Below, in pieces: positions 3,245 through 6,238 of a stretch of 6,238 nucleotides of DNA. The position numbers and the translations under genes are program-made. The notes below the pieces were generated by a model. It worked only from the letters and a program-made list of their open reading frames with translations, made no database searches and was not told where the DNA came from. Each line of letters begins with the position of its first letter. Within the stretch, counting starts at the first letter, position 1. The DNA comes from Neptunomonas sp. Lineage in GTDB: Bacteria; Pseudomonadota; Gammaproteobacteria; Pseudomonadales; Balneatricaceae. The stretch spans positions 1-6,238 of the forward strand of contig SDWN01000412.1 in assembly GCA_004195305.1 (NCBI GenBank). Direction: 5' to 3'.

Positions 3245-6238
3245 ATGGCAACGATCAGGATTGACGGACAAGACTACGCTGTCGAGGAGGGGCAGAACCT
3301 GCTCCAGGTCTGCCTCGGTCTAGGCCTCGATCTGCCCTACTTCTGCTGGCATCCCGCGCTGGGCTCGGTCGGTGCTTGCCGCCAGTGCGCGTTACTGCAG
3401 TACCAGAACCCAGAGGACAGCCGCGGGCGATTGGTGATGGGCTGCATGACACCGGTGGCCGACGGTCAAATTCTGTCGATCAAGGCCGAAAACGCTATGA
3501 GTTTCCGGGCAGGGGTGATCGAAACCTTGATGACCAACCACCCCCACGACTGCCCCGTATGCGAAGAGGGCGGCGAGTGCCATCTGCAAGACATGACCGT
3601 CATGAGCGGCCACCACCAGCGCCGTTTCCGGGGTCCAAAACGCACCTTCAGCAACCAGAATCTGGGCCCCTGCATCGGCCACGAGATGAACCGCTGCATC
3701 ACCTGCTACCGCTGCCTGCGCTTTTACCGCGACTATGCCGGCGGCAGCGATCTGCACGCTTACGGTTCGCGCAACCGCATCTACTTCGGCCGTTTCGAAG
3801 ACGGCACTCTGGAGAGTGTATTCAGCGGCAATCTGGTGGAGGTCTGTCCCACCGGGGTATTCACCGACAAGACCCTGGCCGCACATTACAGCCGTAAATG
3901 GGATCTGCAATGTGCGCCCTCAGTCTGTGTCCATTGCAGTCTCGGCTGCAACATCAGCCCGGGCGAGCGTTACGGGGTACTGAAGCGGATTCAGAACCGC
4001 TATCACCCACAGATCAACGGCCACTTTCTCTGTGATCGCGGTCGGTTCGGTTACGATTTCGTCAATCACCCCGAGCGCATTCGGCAGTCAGCCCAGCGCT
4101 TGGATGGCGAACTCACACCCATCAGCGCCGAGGCCGCCGTGACCGCCCTGCAGCAGTTTTTTAATCCTCAGGAGGTTGACGCTAAACAGGCTGATTCTAA
4201 TAAAGGAAATGCAAACAAGACCCGACCCATAGGTATCGGATCCCCCCGCGCCACCCTGGAAAGTAACTGGGCGTTACAGCAACTGGTGGGGCCGGATCAC
4301 TTCTTCTCCGGCCTCTCGCGAGCCGATGATTGCCTTTTGCAGGCGATGCTGTCGTTACACCTCAGCTGCTCCCACGCCACGACCCTGGAGCAGGTGGAAC
4401 GGGCCGACGCGGTACTGGTGATCGGCGAAGACCTGCTCAATAGCGCGCCCCGGTTAGGGCTCAGCGTACGCCAAGCGATCCGCGCGGCGAGCCAGGCCAA
4501 GGCCGATGAGATCCGGGTACCGCAGTGGCAGGATCAGGCGGTACAGATCGCAGGCCAAGACGTCGGCCACCCGCTCTTTATCCTCCACAGCCACCGCAGT
4601 GAACTCGACGCGCTTGCTCGTGACAGCGTCCACACCAGTCCGCAGCAACAGGCCCAACTCGGATTCGCCATCGCCCACGCCATCGACAATAAGGCCCCGA
4701 CGGTAGAGGGACTTGAACCTAAAAAACAGGCTCTGGCCAACGAGATCGCCACGACCCTGCTTGAGGCCAAGTATCCTCTGCTGATCGCTGGTGCCTCAAG
4801 CCGCAGCCGCGAATTGATCCACGCCTGCGCCCAGATTCATCAGGCACTGGTGCGCCAACGCGGTGAGGATAAGCCAATCGGCCTGCAACTGGTCTTCCCC
4901 GAATCGAATAGCCTGGGCCTGGCGCTGCTCTGTCGCCAACAGCACGAAAACAGCCTCGACGACGCCTTTACCCTGGCCAGCCTTAGGCCCACCCGGGCGC
5001 TAATCCTGGAAAACGATCTCTACCGTCGCGCACCGAATGCGCAAGTAGATAGTTTCTTCAACCAGCTCAAGCAAAAGGTGGTCATTGATCTTCTGGCCAG
5101 CCCCACCACCGCCCGCGCCGACCTGCTGCTAGCCGCCACCAGTTTCGCCGAGAGCCGTGGCACCCTGGTCAATAATGAAGGGCGCGCCCAGACGCTGTTC
5201 CCGGTATTCCCGCCCTCCCGGGAGATGGCAATGAGCTGGCAGTGGCTGCGCCGAGCCGCGGCGGCTGACTGGATGCAAGCTAATCCGTTGGCAGAGGTCA
5301 ACGATGAAGCCCAACTGCTGGCACATTTGGCAGCCAGCGATCCTTTGCTGGCGCCGCTGCAGGCGTTGGCTGGCACTTTTGCTAACCCTAACGCCAGCCC
5401 TAACACCAGCCCTAACAAAAACACCAACACCCTCTGGACCGCCCCGCGGATGCCCCATCGCTACAGTGGGCGCACCGCCATCCGCGCCCAGCTCAACGTC
5501 CATGAACCCCAACAACCCAGCGACCCCGACTCGGCGCTGGCCTATACCATGGAAGGCGTCCCGGTTTATCGCCGGATGACCGCTCAGGACCCGGGTCTGC
5601 CCCCCCTGCCGTTCGCCTGGTATCCGGGCTGGAACTCCAACCAGGCCCTGCACAAATTTGACCAACAGCGTCGCGGCCAACTCGGACACGAAGTCGCCGA
5701 GGCTCGCTTAATACCCGCCAAGACGGTGAAAACTCGTGACTGGTACGCCCCGGCAGGGCGGCGCGCTGACCAGAGTAACGAGCAGAATGTCAGGCAAAGT
5801 GGTGGGCAGAGTGATGGGCAAAGTGCACCGGTGTTACTGATCGTGCCGCAGCCACAGGCATTCGGATCCGAAGAGCTGAGCCGTGCAGCCGATGCCATCG
5901 CCGCTCGCACAGAGCCACCCAGAGTGTGGCTGCACCCCGAAGACTGTCGACTGCAGAACATTGTCGATGGCGACCAAGTCGCTATTCAACTCGATAGCCT
6001 GGATATCCTATTGCAGGCGCAGCTTGACTCAGGGCAGGCACCGGGTACGGCACGGGTGACGGATGGCATGCCTCCGTTACTTGGATGCACCCTGCCGCAG
6101 CCAAGCCGCATCCGCCGACTCAGCGGCAACCCGCTGATCACCAGCGACCGACTCCCGCTCGCGACTCATGGGCACGCGCAGCTATCTACACAACAATCGA
6201 CACAACAATCGACACAAAAACAGGAGCCTCGCCATGAC
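3245..6238 (+). CDS. nuoG: NADH-quinone oxidoreductase subunit G (75 kDa Fe-S subunit), 3' end beyond the window
   Basis: NuoG carries electrons from NuoF towards NuoI/NuoB. The frame is open for 998 codons with no stop before the edge. A tandem ATG at 3242 would add one Met; 3245 gives the family start MATIRIDG. An N-terminal ferredoxin domain holds N1b (C34, C45, C48, C67). N5 uses H99, C103, C106, C112. N4 uses C151, C154, C157, C201. The N7 motif is complete: C228-x2-C231-x3-C235-x27-C263. These numbers equal the E. coli ones I recall. Later blocks IGIGSPRATLESN (329-341), FAESRGTLVNNEGRAQ, HRYSGRT and FAWYPGWNS fit the molybdopterin-oxidoreductase-like region, which in NuoG binds no molybdenum cofactor. 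Unlike E. coli NuoG (about 908 residues), this one has a hydrophilic insert near 308-325, repeat inserts near 715-729 and 843-861, and a Gln/Ser/Thr tail from about 979. A CDS ending at 6238 is a window artefact; the true stop should lie just outside. Confidence 0.96.
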   Translation, partial: MATIRIDGQDYAVEEGQNLLQVCLGLGLDLPYFCWHPALGSVGACRQCALLQYQNPEDSRGRLVMGCMTPVADGQILSIKAENAMSFRAGVIETLMTNHPHDCPVCEEGGECHLQDMTVMSGHHQRRFRGPKRTFSNQNLGPCIGHEMNRCITCYRCLRFYRDYAGGSDLHAYGSRNRIYFGRFEDGTLESVFSGNLVEVCPTGVFTDKTLAAHYSRKWDLQCAPSVCVHCSLGCNISPGERYGVLKRIQNRYHPQINGHFLCDRGRFGYDFVNHPERIRQSAQRLDGELTPISAEAAVTALQQFFNPQEVDAKQADSNKGNANKTRPIGIGSPRATLESNWALQQLVGPDHFFSGLSRADDCLLQAMLSLHLSCSHATTLEQVERADAVLVIGEDLLNSAPRLGLSVRQAIRAASQAKADEIRVPQWQDQAVQIAGQDVGHPLFILHSHRSELDALARDSVHTSPQQQAQLGFAIAHAIDNKAPTVEGLEPKKQALANEIATTLLEAKYPLLIAGASSRSRELIHACAQIHQALVRQRGEDKPIGLQLVFPESNSLGLALLCRQQHENSLDDAFTLASLRPTRALILENDLYRRAPNAQVDSFFNQLKQKVVIDLLASPTTARADLLLAATSFAESRGTLVNNEGRAQTLFPVFPPSREMAMSWQWLRRAAAADWMQANPLAEVNDEAQLLAHLAASDPLLAPLQALAGTFANPNASPNTSPNKNTNTLWTAPRMPHRYSGRTAIRAQLNVHEPQQPSDPDSALAYTMEGVPVYRRMTAQDPGLPPLPFAWYPGWNSNQALHKFDQQRRGQLGHEVAEARLIPAKTVKTRDWYAPAGRRADQSNEQNVRQSGGQSDGQSAPVLLIVPQPQAFGSEELSRAADAIAARTEPPRVWLHPEDCRLQNIVDGDQVAIQLDSLDILLQAQLDSGQAPGTARVTDGMPPLLGCTLPQPSRIRRLSGNPLITSDRLPLATHGHAQLSTQQSTQQSTQKQEPRHD
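5386..5421 (+). repeat. 12-bp tandem repeat in nuoG, three units (PNxS)
   Basis: Three adjacent 12-bp units start with CCCTAAC at 5386, 5398 and 5410. Units one and two differ at one base (G/A at 5393/5405); the third diverges in its last bases. In frame they encode PNAS, PNTS, PNKN at NuoG residues 715-726, followed by TNT. They lie in a variable linker just before the conserved block HRYSGRT, and about a dozen residues are extra there compared with E. coli NuoG as recalled. Confidence 0.85.
5793..5828 (+). repeat. 12-bp tandem repeat in nuoG, three units (xQSx)
   Basis: Imperfect 12-bp units begin at 5793, 5805 and 5817, each starting GGCAAAGTG or GGCAGAGTG. They encode RQSG, GQSD, GQSA at NuoG residues 850-861. 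A related CAGAGT at 5771-5776 (QS at 843-844) suggests a degraded earlier copy. The repeat lies between the conserved WYAP-like segment and VLLIVPQPQAFGSEEL, in a short loop in E. coli NuoG. Confidence 0.8.
6188..6217 (+). repeat. 12-bp tandem repeat at the 3' end of nuoG, two and a half units (TQQS)
   Basis: Two perfect copies of ACACAACAATCG (6188-6199 and 6200-6211) are followed by a partial third copy, ACACAA (6212-6217). They encode TQQS, TQQS, TQ at residues 982-991 of NuoG. Together with the preceding S981 this makes a polar Gln/Ser/Thr tail immediately before the probable nuoH ribosome-binding site. Confidence 0.9.
6222..6226 (+). promoter_or_regulatory. Probable ribosome-binding site of nuoH
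   Basis: AGGAG is followed after seven bases by ATG 6234. It lies within the last visible codons of nuoG, just downstream of the TQQS repeat. Motif and spacing are good, and nuoH is the gene expected here in the standard nuo order. Confidence 0.6.
6234..6238 (+). CDS. nuoH: Probable start of NADH-quinone oxidoreductase subunit H (only five bases visible)
   Basis: ATGAC at the window edge begins in a different frame from nuoG and has a well-placed AGGAG upstream. In nuo operons nuoG is followed by nuoH, the membrane subunit that joins the peripheral arm to the membrane arm and lines the quinone channel. Nothing of the protein beyond Met can be read, so the call rests on position and the ribosome-binding site alone. 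Confidence 0.5.

Noticed and set aside
3376..3897. 173-codon + strand open frame in another frame of nuoG
   Set aside because: It overlaps the Fe-S ligand region of nuoG completely. Its translation is a low-complexity Arg/Pro-rich run typical of a shifted frame.
5129..5689. 186-codon antisense open frame within nuoG
   Set aside because: It lies wholly opposite conserved nuoG coding sequence in GC-rich DNA, shows no recognisable domain, and its repeat-like residues are just the reverse reading of the PNxS repeat. It is a shadow frame.
5386..6217. Short repeats considered as a CRISPR array or mobile-element remnants
   Set aside because: Units are 12 bp, directly adjacent without spacers, differ among the three sites and stay in frame with nuoG. 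No inverted ends or transposase fragments are present.

Overview
This window is an internal slice of a bacterial nuo operon, which encodes the proton-pumping NADH:quinone oxidoreductase (respiratory complex I). All genes lie on the + strand in the order nuoCD (3' part), nuoE, nuoF, nuoG and, at the last bases, the probable start of nuoH. Coding sequence covers almost everything; the largest gene-free gap is the 62-65 bases between nuoF and nuoG. I see no RNA gene, insertion sequence, CRISPR array, attachment site or convincing terminator, and nothing that looks like a new system.

The organism is most likely a gammaproteobacterium or close relative with GC-rich DNA. The evidence is that NuoC and NuoD are fused into one reading frame, that NuoG carries the extra N7 cluster motif, and that the proteins track the E. 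coli subunits closely. From memory of the E. coli sequence, the first 263 residues of NuoG keep the same residue numbering, and NuoF cysteines are offset by only one. I cannot name the genus.

Layout: 1-1308 is the end of NuoC fused to all of NuoD (quinone-site subunit). 1328-1888 is NuoE (cluster N1a). 1881-3179 is NuoF (NADH/FMN site and cluster N3), overlapping nuoE by 8 bases with a strong ribosome-binding site inside nuoE. 3245 to the right edge is NuoG (clusters N1b, N5, N4, N7), still open at the end of the window. An ATG at 6234 with a good Shine-Dalgarno sequence is the likely start of nuoH.

Together NuoE, NuoF and NuoG make the NADH-oxidising module. Electrons pass from NADH to FMN in NuoF, then through N3 and the NuoG clusters towards NuoB/NuoI and the quinone pocket partly formed by NuoD. 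All expected cluster ligands are present, so the enzyme looks functional.

The most unusual thing is in nuoG. It is at least 998 codons long, against about 908 residues in E. coli. Part of the extra length comes from three separate in-frame tandem repeats, all with a 12-bp (4-codon) period: PNxS near residues 715-726, xQSx near 850-861 and TQQS near 982-991. All three lie in the poorly conserved C-terminal part or at its end. Smaller points are a hairpin that could cover the nuoG ribosome-binding site, a perfect AT-rich palindrome in the nuoF-nuoG gap, and a C-terminal extension of NuoE that carries the nuoF ribosome-binding site.
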